The position numbers and the translations under genes are program-made. DNA of 64,000 nucleotides from Reyranella sp. (GTDB taxonomy: Bacteria; Pseudomonadota; Alphaproteobacteria; Reyranellales; Reyranellaceae). Under the pieces are notes generated by a model. The model did not search any database. It was given only the letters and a program-made list of their open reading frames with translations, and was not told the DNA's origin. The stretch lies in the NCBI RefSeq assembly GCF_004297405.1, contig NZ_SCVC01000006.1:124001-188000 (forward strand), given 5' to 3'. Shown in pieces: positions 1-8,244 of the stretch (position 1 is its first letter; each line of letters begins with the position of its first letter).

Positions 1-1
1 C

Positions 2-67
2 GCGCTCCTGAAGTATGGCAAGGATCAGGGCGGCGCTGCCGCACTTCTCACCAACCAGATGAAGTGA
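2..67 (+). CDS. C-terminal tail of an upstream gene (partial)
   Basis: Only the last 21 codons and the TGA stop (65-67) lie in the window, in the frame ending LLTNQMK. The gene enters from the left edge, so its family cannot be judged. It is codirectional with the OsmC-like gene, whose ATG is 23 bases downstream, so the two may be cotranscribed. Confidence 0.5.
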   Translation, partial: ALLKYGKDQGGAAALLTNQMK

Positions 68-90
68 TCGCTCTTTCAAGGGAGAACATC

Positions 91-543
91 ATGGCCGATG
101 TCGCGACCGCTCTTGCGCCGGGTATTGTCGTTGTCGAGGACAACGGGACCGGACCTTTCTCCGAGACGGTGCGCAGTGGCGTGCATGTGCTGGCCGCCGA
201 CGAACCGGTCGCGAAGGGCGGCAACGATACCGGACCCGATCCCTATGCTTATCTGCTTGCCGGCTTAGGCGCCTGCACGGCGATGACGCTGCGTATGTAT
301 GCGCGGCAGAAGAAGTGGCCGCTGGAGAAGGTGAGGGTGCAGCTCCAGCACGACAAGATCCACGCCGCCGACTGCGAGAGCTGCGAGACCAAGGAAGGCA
401 AGGTCGACCGCATCCAGCGGACCATCGAACTCGAGGGGCCGCTCGACGACGAGCAACGCAAGCGGCTCATGGAAATCGCCGACCGCTGCCCCGTGCACCG
501 CACGCTCACGTCGGAGATCCTGATCCAGACGAGTGCTCGTTAG
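91..543 (+). CDS. OsmC family protein
   Basis: This is a 150-residue OsmC/Ohr-type protein, a family of small cytoplasmic thiol peroxidases that reduce organic hydroperoxides. The two family cysteines are visible: Cys62 in [14 protein letters not shown] and Cys133 in [11 protein letters not shown]. An additional CxxC (residues 95-98, [11 protein letters not shown]) marks a subgroup common in proteobacteria; its role is not established here. I chose the ATG at 91 because AGGGAG lies just upstream; an in-frame ATG-like start at 64 would add nine residues without a ribosome site. The next gene begins two bases after the stop, so the pair is probably one transcript. Family assignment is firm; the physiological substrate is not known. 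Confidence 0.85.
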   Translation: MADVATALAPGIVVVEDNGTGPFSETVRSGVHVLAADEPVAKGGNDTGPDPYAYLLAGLGACTAMTLRMYARQKKWPLEKVRVQLQHDKIHAADCESCETKEGKVDRIQRTIELEGPLDDEQRKRLMEIADRCPVHRTLTSEILIQTSAR

Positions 544-545
544 CG

Positions 546-1757
546 ATGAACGTTTCGGAAGGTGCATCGAAGCTGCGCGCGGCTGTCGACACGTTCTTCA
601 ACGAAGAGGTACTGCCGCGGCATCGCGACTGGGCGGCTCACGTTGCCCGGCATCCGGGCTCGCCGCCTTTCCTCGCCGGGTTGCGGGCACGGGCGCGTGA
701 GCGTGGCTTGTGGAACCTCTGGCAGCCGGATCGCCTGAGCAATCGCGACTACGCGCCGATTGCCGAGATCACGGGCCGCCTGCCCTGGGCGTCCGAAGTG
801 TTCAACGGCCAGGCGCCCGATGTCCCGAACATGATCATGCTGCAGCATGCCGCGACCCCGGCGCAGAAGCAGCGCTGGCTGGAGCCGCTGCTGGAAGGCC
901 GCATCCGCTCCGCCTTCGGAATGACCGAACCCGACGTGGCGTCCTCGGACGCCACCAACATCGCCACGAGCCTGCGGCGCGACGGTGGCGAGTGGGTCGT
1001 CAACGGACGCAAGTGGTACATCACCGGCGGTGCCCATCCCGATTGCGCCTTCGTCATTGTCATGGGGGTCTCGCGCCCCGAGGCGTCGCGCACCGGCCGG
1101 CATTCCTGCGTGATCGTGCCGATGGAGACGCCTGGCCTGAAGGTCGTGCGCGAGCTGCGCTTTCTCGGCTGGGAGGACAGCATCGCTCCCATCGCCGAGC
1201 TTGAGTTTCGCGACGTGCGAGTGCCACTCGAAAACCTGCTGGGCGAAGAGGGCGAGGGTTTCGCCGCGGCGCAGGTGCGGTTGGGGCCGGCGCGGTTGCA
1301 CCATTGCATGCGGGCCATCGGGACCTGCGAGGTGCTGGTCGAGTTGATGATGGCGCGGGCGGCCGAGCGGAGCACTTTCGGCCGCACCGTCATCGACTAC
1401 GACGCAACCCAGCACGCGATTGCACGGTCGCGCATCGAGATCAATCAGGCGCGGCTGCTGGTGCTGCACACCGCCGAACGGCTGGACGCCGACGGCCATC
1501 ACGCGGCGTGGCGCGACGTTTCAATGGTCAAGGTCGCGGTGCCGGAGATGGCGCAGCGCGTTGCCGATCGTGCGCTGCAATTGTTCGGCGCCATGGGTGG
1601 CAGCGACGATGCACCCATTCACCGTGCCTTCGCCGTTGCCCGCATGCTGCGCATTGCCGACGGCCCCGACGAAGTTCACCTGCGCCAGATCTTCCGCGCC
1701 GAACCGCCGGCACGATGGCGAGTCGCCGACTCGCCCTACATCACGCCGGGCGCTTAA
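546..1757 (+). CDS. acyl-CoA dehydrogenase family protein
   Basis: The 403-residue product has the full acyl-CoA dehydrogenase layout: an alpha-helical N-terminal domain, a central beta domain containing the FAD-contacting stretch [16 protein letters not shown] and the GRKWYITGG segment, and a C-terminal helical domain with [19 protein letters not shown] and [22 protein letters not shown]. These flavoenzymes oxidise acyl-CoA to enoyl-CoA and pass electrons to electron-transfer flavoprotein. Length is normal for the family. The start at 546 follows the stop of the OsmC-like gene by two bases, suggesting translational coupling. The substrate chain cannot be told from sequence. Its 3' end overlaps the convergent SDR gene by four bases. 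Confidence 0.88.
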   Translation: MNVSEGASKLRAAVDTFFNEEVLPRHRDWAAHVARHPGSPPFLAGLRARARERGLWNLWQPDRLSNRDYAPIAEITGRLPWASEVFNGQAPDVPNMIMLQHAATPAQKQRWLEPLLEGRIRSAFGMTEPDVASSDATNIATSLRRDGGEWVVNGRKWYITGGAHPDCAFVIVMGVSRPEASRTGRHSCVIVPMETPGLKVVRELRFLGWEDSIAPIAELEFRDVRVPLENLLGEEGEGFAAAQVRLGPARLHHCMRAIGTCEVLVELMMARAAERSTFGRTVIDYDATQHAIARSRIEINQARLLVLHTAERLDADGHHAAWRDVSMVKVAVPEMAQRVADRALQLFGAMGGSDDAPIHRAFAVARMLRIADGPDEVHLRQIFRAEPPARWRVADSPYITPGA

Positions 1758-2503
1758 GCCCCCATCAGCCTCGCGGTCCAGCCGCCGGGCAGCACGGCGC
1801 CCAGCCAGACGGCGGCTTTGGTACCGATAGGGAAGGCGATGCGGGCGCGGTTGTTGGCGAGGCCGCGACGGATGATCGAGGAGGCACGCGCCGAACTCAT
1901 CAGGAAGGGCATGGGGAAAGGGGCGCCCGCCGTCATGCGGCTGACGACGAAGCCGGGGCAGATCACGCTGACGCCGATGCCGTGCTTCTTCAGCACGTAA
2001 CGCAGGCTCTCGCCCCAGACGCGGACCGCGGCCTTGCTGGCATTGTAGGACGCCGAGTAGGGCAGGCCGATAAAGGCCGCTAGCGAGGAGACGACGGCGA
2101 TCTGGCCGCTCCCGCGTGCGATCATCCGGTCGAGCAGCGGTTCCACCGTGTTCAGCACGCCGTTGACGTTGACGTCGAAAGTCCGGCGGATGATGGCGAA
2201 ATCGTCGATCGAGGAATTGTCTTTGTCGACCGAGATGCCGGCGTTGGCCAGGATCAGGTCGACCGGATGGGTATCGTCGAACGCTTTAAGCCAGGCGGCG
2301 AACCGCTCGCGTTCGGTGACATCGATCGTTTCGGCGAAGACCGTGGCGCCCTTGGCACGGCAGGCGCTGGCGACAGCGTCGAGGCGCTGCGCGTCGCGGC
2401 CGGTCAGGGCGAGGGCGGCGCCCGGCCGGGCATAGTCCAGCGCGATCGCCTCGCCGATGCCGCTCGATGCGCCGGTGATGACGATGCCGGTGAAACTCTT
2501 CAT
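1754..2503 (-). CDS. SDR family NAD(P)-dependent oxidoreductase
   Basis: A 249-residue classical short-chain dehydrogenase. The nucleotide-binding TGASSGIG motif is at residues 10-17, the NAG motif appears as LANAGIS, the catalytic serine lies in VVSSLAAF, and the YNASK motif supplies the catalytic Tyr and Lys. The C-terminal hydrophobic stretch is typical of the DltE/YqjQ-like subgroup, which can associate with membranes. It is codirectional with and 21 bases downstream of the SGNH-like gene, so they may form an operon. Oxidoreductase class is secure; substrate is unknown. Confidence 0.88.
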   Translation of the reverse strand: MKSFTGIVITGASSGIGEAIALDYARPGAALALTGRDAQRLDAVASACRAKGATVFAETIDVTERERFAAWLKAFDDTHPVDLILANAGISVDKDNSSIDDFAIIRRTFDVNVNGVLNTVEPLLDRMIARGSGQIAVVSSLAAFIGLPYSASYNASKAAVRVWGESLRYVLKKHGIGVSVICPGFVVSRMTAGAPFPMPFLMSSARASSIIRRGLANNRARIAFPIGTKAAVWLGAVLPGGWTARLMGA

Positions 2504-2524
2504 GCCTGGGACGCCCCGATCAGT

Positions 2525-3757
2525 CTACTGCTTGGCCTTCAGGCCCCAGCCTTCGGCCATGTCCCGTGCCATGCGGGCCGCCATGATGCGATAGCCGGGG
2601 CTCTCGCCGTTCGGCGCCTGATAGGCATGGATCGAATCGGCGTAGATCGTTTCCTTCACGTTGGCATAGATGTCGAGCAGGCTGCGCACGGCAATGCCGC
2701 CTTCGTTCAGCGCCTCGAGATCATGCACGATCCGGATGTAGCGTTGACCGTAGGCCATGTCCGGCGTGGCGCGCTTCTCTTCTTCGGTCAGCGACTTGTC
2801 GACGGCCGGCACGGGCTGCAGGAAGAACATCGACTTCACGTTATAGTGGCGGGCCGTCATATCCATGATCCGGATGTATTTCCGGTATTGCGCGATCTGG
2901 CGCGTCATCAACTTGCTCGGATCGTCGTAGATGTCCTTCGGCAGCTTCATCATCTCCCAGAACAGCTTGGCGGTCGTCGGGTCTGTCTTGGTGGTGAGCT
3001 GCGACATGCCTTCGACCAGCAGATAGGCGCCGTGGGAGTTCTCAAGGAAGCTGCTTTGTATCCAGGCGGCGACTCGTCCGGCCATCCAGCTCACGACCAC
3101 TTCGCCAAAGCCGTTCTGCGCGGCCAGCGGGTTGGCATCGAGGAAGTTGTTCCCCGGCAGTTCGAAGCGGGACACGACGCCCGGCTGGATCATGTGCTGT
3201 TCGTTGTAGCCGTCGAGCGTGATGACGGCGTCGACGAATTCTGCGTAGAGCGAGAACAGGATCGTCTGCTGCGGCTGCTTCCACGCGCCATCGCCGCCGT
3301 TCAGCACCAGGAACGGTTTGCCGTTGGGGCTGACGTACTTCTTGTTCAGCTCCTCCTCAAGATAGCGCGGCGCCGGCTTGGGCTGCATCTGTCCCAACTG
3401 GGCAGCGACCGATCCGCCGGTGAGCAGGACGACATAGCGATCGGTGCGGCGCTGGTCCGGGAAGTCCTCACCGAACAGGCCAATGTTGTTCACGCCAGGC
3501 AATGAGCAGGGTTGGCCCCTACTGTGAACGAAAGCCAGGTAGGGATGCGGGAACAGCGTATCGCCGTAGCGGCAGCCGGATTCGCGGGCGGCGCTTTGCA
3601 CGAACGTGTTGGTGTTCTGGGTGAACAACTTTGCAGAGGGTGTGTATTTTCCGTCCCGCAAGGTCAGCCATGCGGTCGCACCAACCTCGAAGCAGAGGAG
3701 CGCAATCGTCAGGCCGACCAGAATGGAAACGACTTTCAGTCCGGTGCGCTTAAGCAC
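2525..3757 (-). CDS. membrane-anchored SGNH-hydrolase-like protein
   Basis: This 410-residue protein starts with a GTG preceded by a G-rich ribosome site. Residues about 8-30 form one hydrophobic segment, so it is probably a signal anchor with the rest in the periplasm. SGNH-type blocks can be traced: LLTGGSVA (block I, serine), LNGGDGAWKQPQQ (block II glycine), LDGYNEQH (block III, Gly and Asn), and YADSIHAYQ near the C terminus (Asp and His). Family members are often esterases or O-acyl modifiers of glycans. The assignment is by motif only; the substrate is not known. It is upstream of the SDR gene on the same strand. Confidence 0.6.
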   Translation of the reverse strand: MLKRTGLKVVSILVGLTIALLCFEVGATAWLTLRDGKYTPSAKLFTQNTNTFVQSAARESGCRYGDTLFPHPYLAFVHSRGQPCSLPGVNNIGLFGEDFPDQRRTDRYVVLLTGGSVAAQLGQMQPKPAPRYLEEELNKKYVSPNGKPFLVLNGGDGAWKQPQQTILFSLYAEFVDAVITLDGYNEQHMIQPGVVSRFELPGNNFLDANPLAAQNGFGEVVVSWMAGRVAAWIQSSFLENSHGAYLLVEGMSQLTTKTDPTTAKLFWEMMKLPKDIYDDPSKLMTRQIAQYRKYIRIMDMTARHYNVKSMFFLQPVPAVDKSLTEEEKRATPDMAYGQRYIRIVHDLEALNEGGIAVRSLLDIYANVKETIYADSIHAYQAPNGESPGYRIMAARMARDMAEGWGLKAKQ

Positions 3758-3797
3758 GCTTGCCCCCAGCCCGGCGATTCATCCTGAGAAACTCCAT

Positions 3798-3825
3798 TTG
3801 AATTAGGCGGACAGTACACTAATGA
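3798..3825 (+). promoter_or_regulatory. putative promoter of yicC-gmk
   Basis: A -35-like TTGAAT (3798-3803) and a -10-like TAATGA (3820-3825) are separated by 16 bases. Transcription from about 3832 would exclude an ATG at 3829 and supports the TTG start at 3856 for yicC. This is inferred from motif match only. Confidence 0.35.
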
Positions 3826-3855
3826 GACATGAACGCCCATTGGAGCGAGGATAAC

Positions 3856-4752
3856 TTGATTGCGAGCATGACGGGCTATTCCCGGGCGCAGGGATCGGAC
3901 GAGAGACGGCGCTGGGTCTGGGAGGCAAGAAGCGTCAATGGGCGCAATCTCGAAATCCGCTGCCGCGTGCCGCAGGGCTTCGATCGCCTGGAAAATCCGG
4001 CGCGGACCGCTGTCGGTGGCCGTCTGAAGCGCGGCAACGTCGCGCTCACGCTCACCATCACCAGCGAGCGCCAGAGCAAGCCACTGGCCATCAACCGTGC
4101 GTTGCTTACCGAACTCAGCGCGCTGGTCGAGGAAGTGCGGCGCACGACGGGCGCCGCCGCTCCGTCAGCCGACGGATTGCTGCGCGTGCGCGGCGTCATC
4201 GAAGAGGAAGAGACGGCCGAGGAAAGCGAAGAGGCGCTGGTCGCCCTCGACAAGGCGGTGCAAGGAACGCTCGAGGAGGCGCTGAAGGGTCTCGTCTCTG
4301 CCCGCGCGGCCGAAGGCAAGGCGCTGGCCACGGTGATCGGCGGCCATGTGACGGAGATCGAAGGTCTTTGCACGCGCGCCGCCGAACGGGCGGCAGCGCA
4401 GATCGGCACCGTGCGCCAGAGGTTCGACGGACAGCTCGCCGAACTGCTGGAGCGCGTGCCGGCTCTTTCCGAGGAACGCTTCGCGCAGGAAGTGGCGCTG
4501 CTGGTCGGCAAGGCCGATGTGCGCGAGGAACTCGACCGGCTGACGGCCCATATCGCCCAGGCGCGCAGCCTGCTGGCCGATGCGCGGCCCGACAATCCAG
4601 TGGGCCGCAAGTTCGATTTCCTCTGTCAGGAATTCAACCGCGAGGCCAACACGCTCTGCTCGAAGTCTGCCGACATCGAACTGACGCGCATCGGCATCGA
4701 TCTGAAAGGCGCCGTAGAGCGCATGCGGGAGCAAGTACAGAATGTCGAGTGA
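3856..4752 (+). CDS. yicC: YicC/YloC family endoribonuclease
   Basis: About 298 residues, close to the usual length of about 290. The start reads MIASMTGYSRAQ, the family signature, if translation begins at the TTG at 3856; GCGAGG lies five bases upstream. The 3829 ATG would add nine residues ahead of the signature. The YicC-like N-terminal half is followed by a DUF1732-type C-terminal region ending in KGAVERMREQVQNVE. Established members are RNases that act on small RNAs and mRNA. As in many alphaproteobacteria it lies directly before gmk, overlapping it by 11 bases, which suggests translational coupling. Confidence 0.88.
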   Translation: MIASMTGYSRAQGSDERRRWVWEARSVNGRNLEIRCRVPQGFDRLENPARTAVGGRLKRGNVALTLTITSERQSKPLAINRALLTELSALVEEVRRTTGAAAPSADGLLRVRGVIEEEETAEESEEALVALDKAVQGTLEEALKGLVSARAAEGKALATVIGGHVTEIEGLCTRAAERAAAQIGTVRQRFDGQLAELLERVPALSEERFAQEVALLVGKADVREELDRLTAHIAQARSLLADARPDNPVGRKFDFLCQEFNREANTLCSKSADIELTRIGIDLKGAVERMREQVQNVE

Positions 4753-5392
4753 TGCCGATGCGCCGATGATTCAGCGGCGCGGCCTGATGCTGGTCCTGTC
4801 CTCGCCGTCGGGCGCCGGCAAGACGACCCTGTCGCGGCAGCTCCTGGAGAACGATCCCCACATTCAGTTGAGCGTCTCGTGCACGACGCGCGACCGCCGT
4901 CCGGGCGAGCAGGGCGGTGTCGACTATCACTTCATCGATGCCGCGACCTTCCGCGACATGATCGAGCGCGACGAGTTCCTCGAACATGCCCGCGTGTTCG
5001 ACCATTACTACGGTACGCCCAGCCTGCCGGTCGAAGAGGCGTTGATGGCCGGACGCGACATGCTGTTCGACATCGACTGGCAGGGTACGCAGCAGCTCAA
5101 GGAGAAGGGCCGCGACGACCTGGTGACGGTGTTCATCCTGCCGCCGTCGACGCGCGACCTTGAACGCCGCCTGATCTCGCGGGCGCAGGACGCTCCCGAT
5201 GTCGTGGCGCGCCGCATGGCGAAGGCCGCCGACGAGATGAGCCACTGGGCCGAGTACGACTACACGATCATCAACAAGGACATCGCCACCAGCGTCATGC
5301 AGCTCAAGGCCATCCTGATGGCCGAGCGGCTAAAGCGCGAGCGTCAGCTCGGCCTGTCGGACTTCGTCAAGGCGTTGCGCGAGGGGCGGTGA
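4742..5392 (+). CDS. gmk: guanylate kinase
   Basis: A 216-residue guanylate kinase that phosphorylates GMP to GDP with ATP. The P-loop SSPSGAGKTTL is near residues 20-30, followed by SCTTRDRRPGE and VDYHFID, which bind GMP, and the lid region RLISRAQD. The C terminus, ending LSDFVKALREGR, lies inside a DNA segment that is repeated 2038 bases downstream, beyond the inserted NTPase gene. The gene is intact, but its last 20 or so codons may have been supplied by the inserting DNA. Before the insertion it would have overlapped the convergent plsC gene by 26 bases. Confidence 0.95.
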   Translation: MSSDADAPMIQRRGLMLVLSSPSGAGKTTLSRQLLENDPHIQLSVSCTTRDRRPGEQGGVDYHFIDAATFRDMIERDEFLEHARVFDHYYGTPSLPVEEALMAGRDMLFDIDWQGTQQLKEKGRDDLVTVFILPPSTRDLERRLISRAQDAPDVVARRMAKAADEMSHWAEYDYTIINKDIATSVMQLKAILMAERLKRERQLGLSDFVKALREGR

Positions 5393-5401
5393 TCGGCTGG
5401 C
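5301..5401 (+). repeat. left direct repeat (3' end of gmk)
   Basis: This copy spans the last 31 codons of gmk and nine bases beyond the stop. Positions 5333-5401 (69 bases) are identical to 7371-7439. The preceding 32 bases match 7339-7370 with six substitutions. The two copies bracket the NTPase gene in the same orientation, as expected for a target or attachment site duplicated on insertion. Confidence 0.9.
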
Positions 5402-5434
5402 AGTTGCTGCTTCGCTTAGTAGAGGCTTTCGAAC

Positions 5435-7243
5435 GTGACCGACGATCCAAATAGGCATGTAAGGGAGTATCTGGACTACTATCTAGATATGAAGCATCCG
5501 CCAAAATTTGCGGTCATGCTCAAAGGCCCTTGGGGGATTGGTAAGTCGACCCTGATTCGTGAGTACTTGGAAAAGAAGCACCTTTCGCCGAGCGATGTTA
5601 GTGACGCTCGTTCTCACAGCGGCCCTGCCTACATTTACGTCAGCTTGTTCGGCATCCAAAGTGTCGAGCAAGTTCACCGAGCTATACAACACAAGGTATA
5701 CCCTTTGCTTGGCAGCAAAGCGGCAAAGGTAGCTACTGAGATAGCGAAAGCAGCAGCAAAGAAGCTCGCTGTCCTGCCTGAGCTTTCACTCGAGGACTTG
5801 CTTGGCATTCCTAATGTACAGGTGTTTGTCTTTGACGACCTTGAACGATGCGAGATGTCATCCAAGGCTCTTCTTGGCTGCATCAACTATTTCATTGAGC
5901 ATCTGGATCGCAAGGTCATACTTGTTGCCCATGACGAAATCTACAGCGATGCTGCTTACCTCGAGCAAAGAGAGAAAATAGTTGGTCAAACGCTGCAAAT
6001 GCAGCCGGTCCTTGATTCCGCTCTGCCGAGATTCATCTCTTCAATAGAATTTGATGCAGCGCGATCATTCCTCGAGCGTCAATCTGCCGAACTTGCCACG
6101 GTGTTTCGGCAATCGGGTACGGAGAACCTCCGTGTTCTGCAGCGAAGCATTTGGGCGTATGTCCGTTTCTTTCGGTGCCTCGCAGAACGACATCTGAAGA
6201 ACGAAAGAGCAATGATAAGTGCGCTTCGTTTGATCATGGCGTGGTCTCTGGAGTTACGCTCCGGCAAACTCCAGTTGGACGATCTTCGAGAGCGCCGATC
6301 TTGGATCGAATTGGCGACGGATCGGCACTTCAACAAAGGTAAGAGCGAAGGAACATTCGCTCAGCGGGCGAAATACTACTCTGAAGTCGAGCTGGGAGCA
6401 GATGACTTGTCGACGGACGTGCTCCTTGAAATATTAGGCAGCGGTCTGTTCGACTCAAAGAAGATCCAAGAGTGCTTAGACCGCAGCTCTTGGTTCGTAA
6501 CTCCTGAAGACGAGCCGGCATGGCGAACGGTTTGGTACGGATTCGAGCGCGACGAATCTGTATTTCACGCTGCTGTTCAGAAAATGGAGTGTGAATTTGC
6601 TGCTCGCGAGATTGTCGCTCCAGGGATCATCCTTCACGTCTTTGGACTACGCCTGTGGCTTTCAAGTATTGGTCAGCTTGCAATAGGCGAAGAAGAAGTA
6701 GCTAAGGAGTGTCAACTATACCTCGACGACCTATACAAAGCAGGAAGACTTGAACCATCGCCTTTCACCCACTCGTTGGAGGATATGAATGACGGTTACG
6801 ATGGTCTCGGCTTTCATGCGCAGGGCCCAAGATTCAGTGACTTAGCCAAACGCTTAGAAGAACTTCGATATCTGGCGAGAAGTGACAGCTATTCGAAAAT
6901 TGGTGAAGAGCTTGTTGGGTTAATGCGTTCAGACTCTAACCTCTTTTTTCGTCGACTGTGTTTCACCAATTCTGGCGAGAGTACCTACGCGCGTGTTCCA
7001 GTACTTTCGAAGATTAAACCTGCTGACTTCGTGAGCAGTATACTGAGTTTAAAGCCATCAGCGCAGAAGCAGGTCATGGAAGTATTCCGTTTTCGCTATG
7101 AGGCGGGCCAACTCGACAACCAACTCGCGGAAGAAAAGGCATGGGTAGCAGAGGTGCGACAGTTGCTGGAGGGTGAATCGGCACGGTTATCTCCGATTAC
7201 ACGAGCAAGAATTGCTAAGTTTATTGAATGGTATATGCCTTGA
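5435..7243 (+). CDS. KAP-like P-loop NTPase, island cargo
   Basis: A 602-residue protein starting at a GTG 42 bases after gmk, with AGAGG ten bases upstream. The N-terminal third is a P-loop NTPase: Walker A GPWGIGKST (residues 31-39), Walker B VFVFDDLER (about 131-139), and a sensor-like strand VILVAHDEI (about 160). This pattern fits KAP NTPases, some of which mediate phage exclusion (PifA of plasmid F is the classical case). I see no transmembrane segments, unlike many KAP members, so it is probably cytosolic. Residues from about 200 onward match nothing I recognise and look largely helical. Base and codon use differ from all neighbours, indicating recent transfer. A defence role is inference from fold and context. 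Confidence 0.7.
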   Translation: MTDDPNRHVREYLDYYLDMKHPPKFAVMLKGPWGIGKSTLIREYLEKKHLSPSDVSDARSHSGPAYIYVSLFGIQSVEQVHRAIQHKVYPLLGSKAAKVATEIAKAAAKKLAVLPELSLEDLLGIPNVQVFVFDDLERCEMSSKALLGCINYFIEHLDRKVILVAHDEIYSDAAYLEQREKIVGQTLQMQPVLDSALPRFISSIEFDAARSFLERQSAELATVFRQSGTENLRVLQRSIWAYVRFFRCLAERHLKNERAMISALRLIMAWSLELRSGKLQLDDLRERRSWIELATDRHFNKGKSEGTFAQRAKYYSEVELGADDLSTDVLLEILGSGLFDSKKIQECLDRSSWFVTPEDEPAWRTVWYGFERDESVFHAAVQKMECEFAAREIVAPGIILHVFGLRLWLSSIGQLAIGEEEVAKECQLYLDDLYKAGRLEPSPFTHSLEDMNDGYDGLGFHAQGPRFSDLAKRLEELRYLARSDSYSKIGEELVGLMRSDSNLFFRRLCFTNSGESTYARVPVLSKIKPADFVSSILSLKPSAQKQVMEVFRFRYEAGQLDNQLAEEKAWVAEVRQLLEGESARLSPITRARIAKFIEWYMP

Positions 7244-7337
7244 ATCTAGGGTTGATTTGAACGTGTGTGGGCGGATGACCCGTACGTCCGGACGCCGTAC
7301 TCGTTGTGGCGGCGCGAACTGAGGCGATAGTGTGTTC

Positions 7338-7430
7338 GAGCTCAGGGCGATCCTCATCACCGAGCGGCTGAAGCGCGAGCGTCAGCTCGGCCTGTCGGAC
7401 TTCGTCAAGGCGTTGCGCGAGGGGCGGTGA
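7338..7430 (+). pseudogene. remnant of gmk 3' end
   Basis: Thirty codons in the gmk frame, ending at a TGA (7428-7430), encode ELRAILITERLKRERQ and then the same 14-residue terminus as the intact gene. The first part differs from gmk by conservative changes (Gln/Glu, Lys/Arg, Met/Ile, Ala/Thr), so it is derived from a diverged gmk allele rather than a recent copy. It has no start and is not expected to be expressed as protein. It overlaps the end of plsC by 26 bases on the opposite strand. Confidence 0.8.
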
Positions 7431-7439
7431 TCGGCTGGC
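7339..7439 (+). repeat. right direct repeat (3' end of gmk)
   Basis: This is the second copy of the segment at 5301-5401. It contains the gmk remnant and encodes, on the minus strand, the last residues of plsC (7405-7439). The core 7371-7439 is identical to 5333-5401. Between the NTPase stop and this repeat (7244-7338) I see only a 10-base palindrome CGTCCGGACG at 7285-7294. Confidence 0.9.
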
Positions 7440-8208
7440 CGATGCCCGTCTGGCCCTGCGAACGCAGGACGAGCTGGCTCGGCGCATAGGGACGACCCGA
7501 GCATTCCGCGATCAGGCGATCGCTCGCGGTCTCGATCGTGCTTTCCAGGCGGCGCATGAAGTCGGCCTTGTCGAGGCCTGTCTCGATCGCGGGCAGGAAC
7601 TCGATGGCCGCGCGGCCCGGCTTCTTCCACCAGTCGCGGCGATTCCACACTAGGCCGACCGACGTCGCCACCGGCGTTACCGGCAGGTTCAGGTCGCGAT
7701 AGAGATAGAAGATGCCCGAGCGATAACGCTCGCGTTCGCCCGGCGCCATCAGATGGCCCTCGGGGTAGATCGCGATGTGACGCCCACTGTCGCAGGCGCG
7801 CTTGGCGAACTGCGCCAGGTTCTCGCGCTCCTTGCCGCCGCCGCACGTGTCGACGCGGATCATCTGCAGGCGATAGAGGATCGCGCCGATCAGCGGATAG
7901 CGAAACAGCTCCTGCATGGCGACGAAGGCGATGCCGGGGATCTCGGCCGCGAGCAGGATGCCGTCGCATTCGCTGTGGTGCTTGTTGGCCAGCAGCACCG
8001 GGCCGTGCTTGGGTAGGTTCTGCCGGCCGCGCACCTCGACCTTCATGCCGCCGATCCAGCGCATGCCCCAAACGACGGCGCGGGCCCAGTAGTGCAGCAG
8101 GCCGCGCAGCAGCACCGGCGTGGGGATCGGCACCATCAGGATGCCGAGGATCGCCGCGATCAGGGTGCCGACATAGAAATAGAGATTGAAGGCCAGGGAC
8201 CGGATCAT
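7405..8208 (-). CDS. plsC: 1-acyl-sn-glycerol-3-phosphate acyltransferase
   Basis: A 267-residue PlsC-type acyltransferase that makes phosphatidic acid from lysophosphatidic acid and an acyl donor at the inner membrane. The N terminus has a hydrophobic segment (about 8-30). The HX4D motif is present as NKHHSECD (His77 to Asp82), and the second acyltransferase block is YPEGHLMAPGE. Its last residues (GQPITAPRATP) are encoded within the right gmk repeat, so the insertion preserved its 3' end. Upstream is a strong promoter with a dyad operator (8209-8244), so it is regulated separately from rsmA although it is only 25 bases downstream of it. Confidence 0.88.
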   Translation of the reverse strand: MIRSLAFNLYFYVGTLIAAILGILMVPIPTPVLLRGLLHYWARAVVWGMRWIGGMKVEVRGRQNLPKHGPVLLANKHHSECDGILLAAEIPGIAFVAMQELFRYPLIGAILYRLQMIRVDTCGGGKERENLAQFAKRACDSGRHIAIYPEGHLMAPGERERYRSGIFYLYRDLNLPVTPVATSVGLVWNRRDWWKKPGRAAIEFLPAIETGLDKADFMRRLESTIETASDRLIAECSGRPYAPSQLVLRSQGQTGIGQPITAPRATP

Positions 8209-8244
8209 GGGTCCATTTATAGTGAGTGCTCACTCACTCGTCAA
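8209..8244 (-). promoter_or_regulatory. plsC promoter with operator in the spacer
   Basis: Reading leftwards, a TTGACG -35 box (8239-8244), a 17-base spacer and a TATAAA -10 box (8216-8221) are followed at 8208 by the plsC ATG. The spacer is almost entirely an inverted repeat with 8-base arms, AGTGAGTG and CACTCACT, separated by two bases (8221-8238). That form is typical of TetR-family operators. The expected transcription start is at or next to the ATG, implying a leaderless message. The -35 box lies within the 3' end of rsmA. Confidence 0.65.

Larger units (their letters stand above)
5333..7439. mobile_element. small integrated element flanked by gmk 3' repeats
   Basis: About 2.04 kb lies between the starts of two direct repeats of the gmk 3' end. 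The interior is visibly richer in A+T than its neighbours: the line 5941-6000 has 27 G/C of 60, whereas 8341-8400 has 46 of 60. Its only gene is a KAP-like NTPase. No integrase or transposase is present, so it was integrated either by an enzyme supplied in trans or by homologous recombination of a circle carrying a gmk fragment. The element left gmk and plsC both intact. Confidence 0.7.

Noticed and set aside
5301..7439. tRNA or tmRNA attachment site for the island
   Set aside because: No tRNA-like cloverleaf is present; the duplicated segment is the gmk 3' end.
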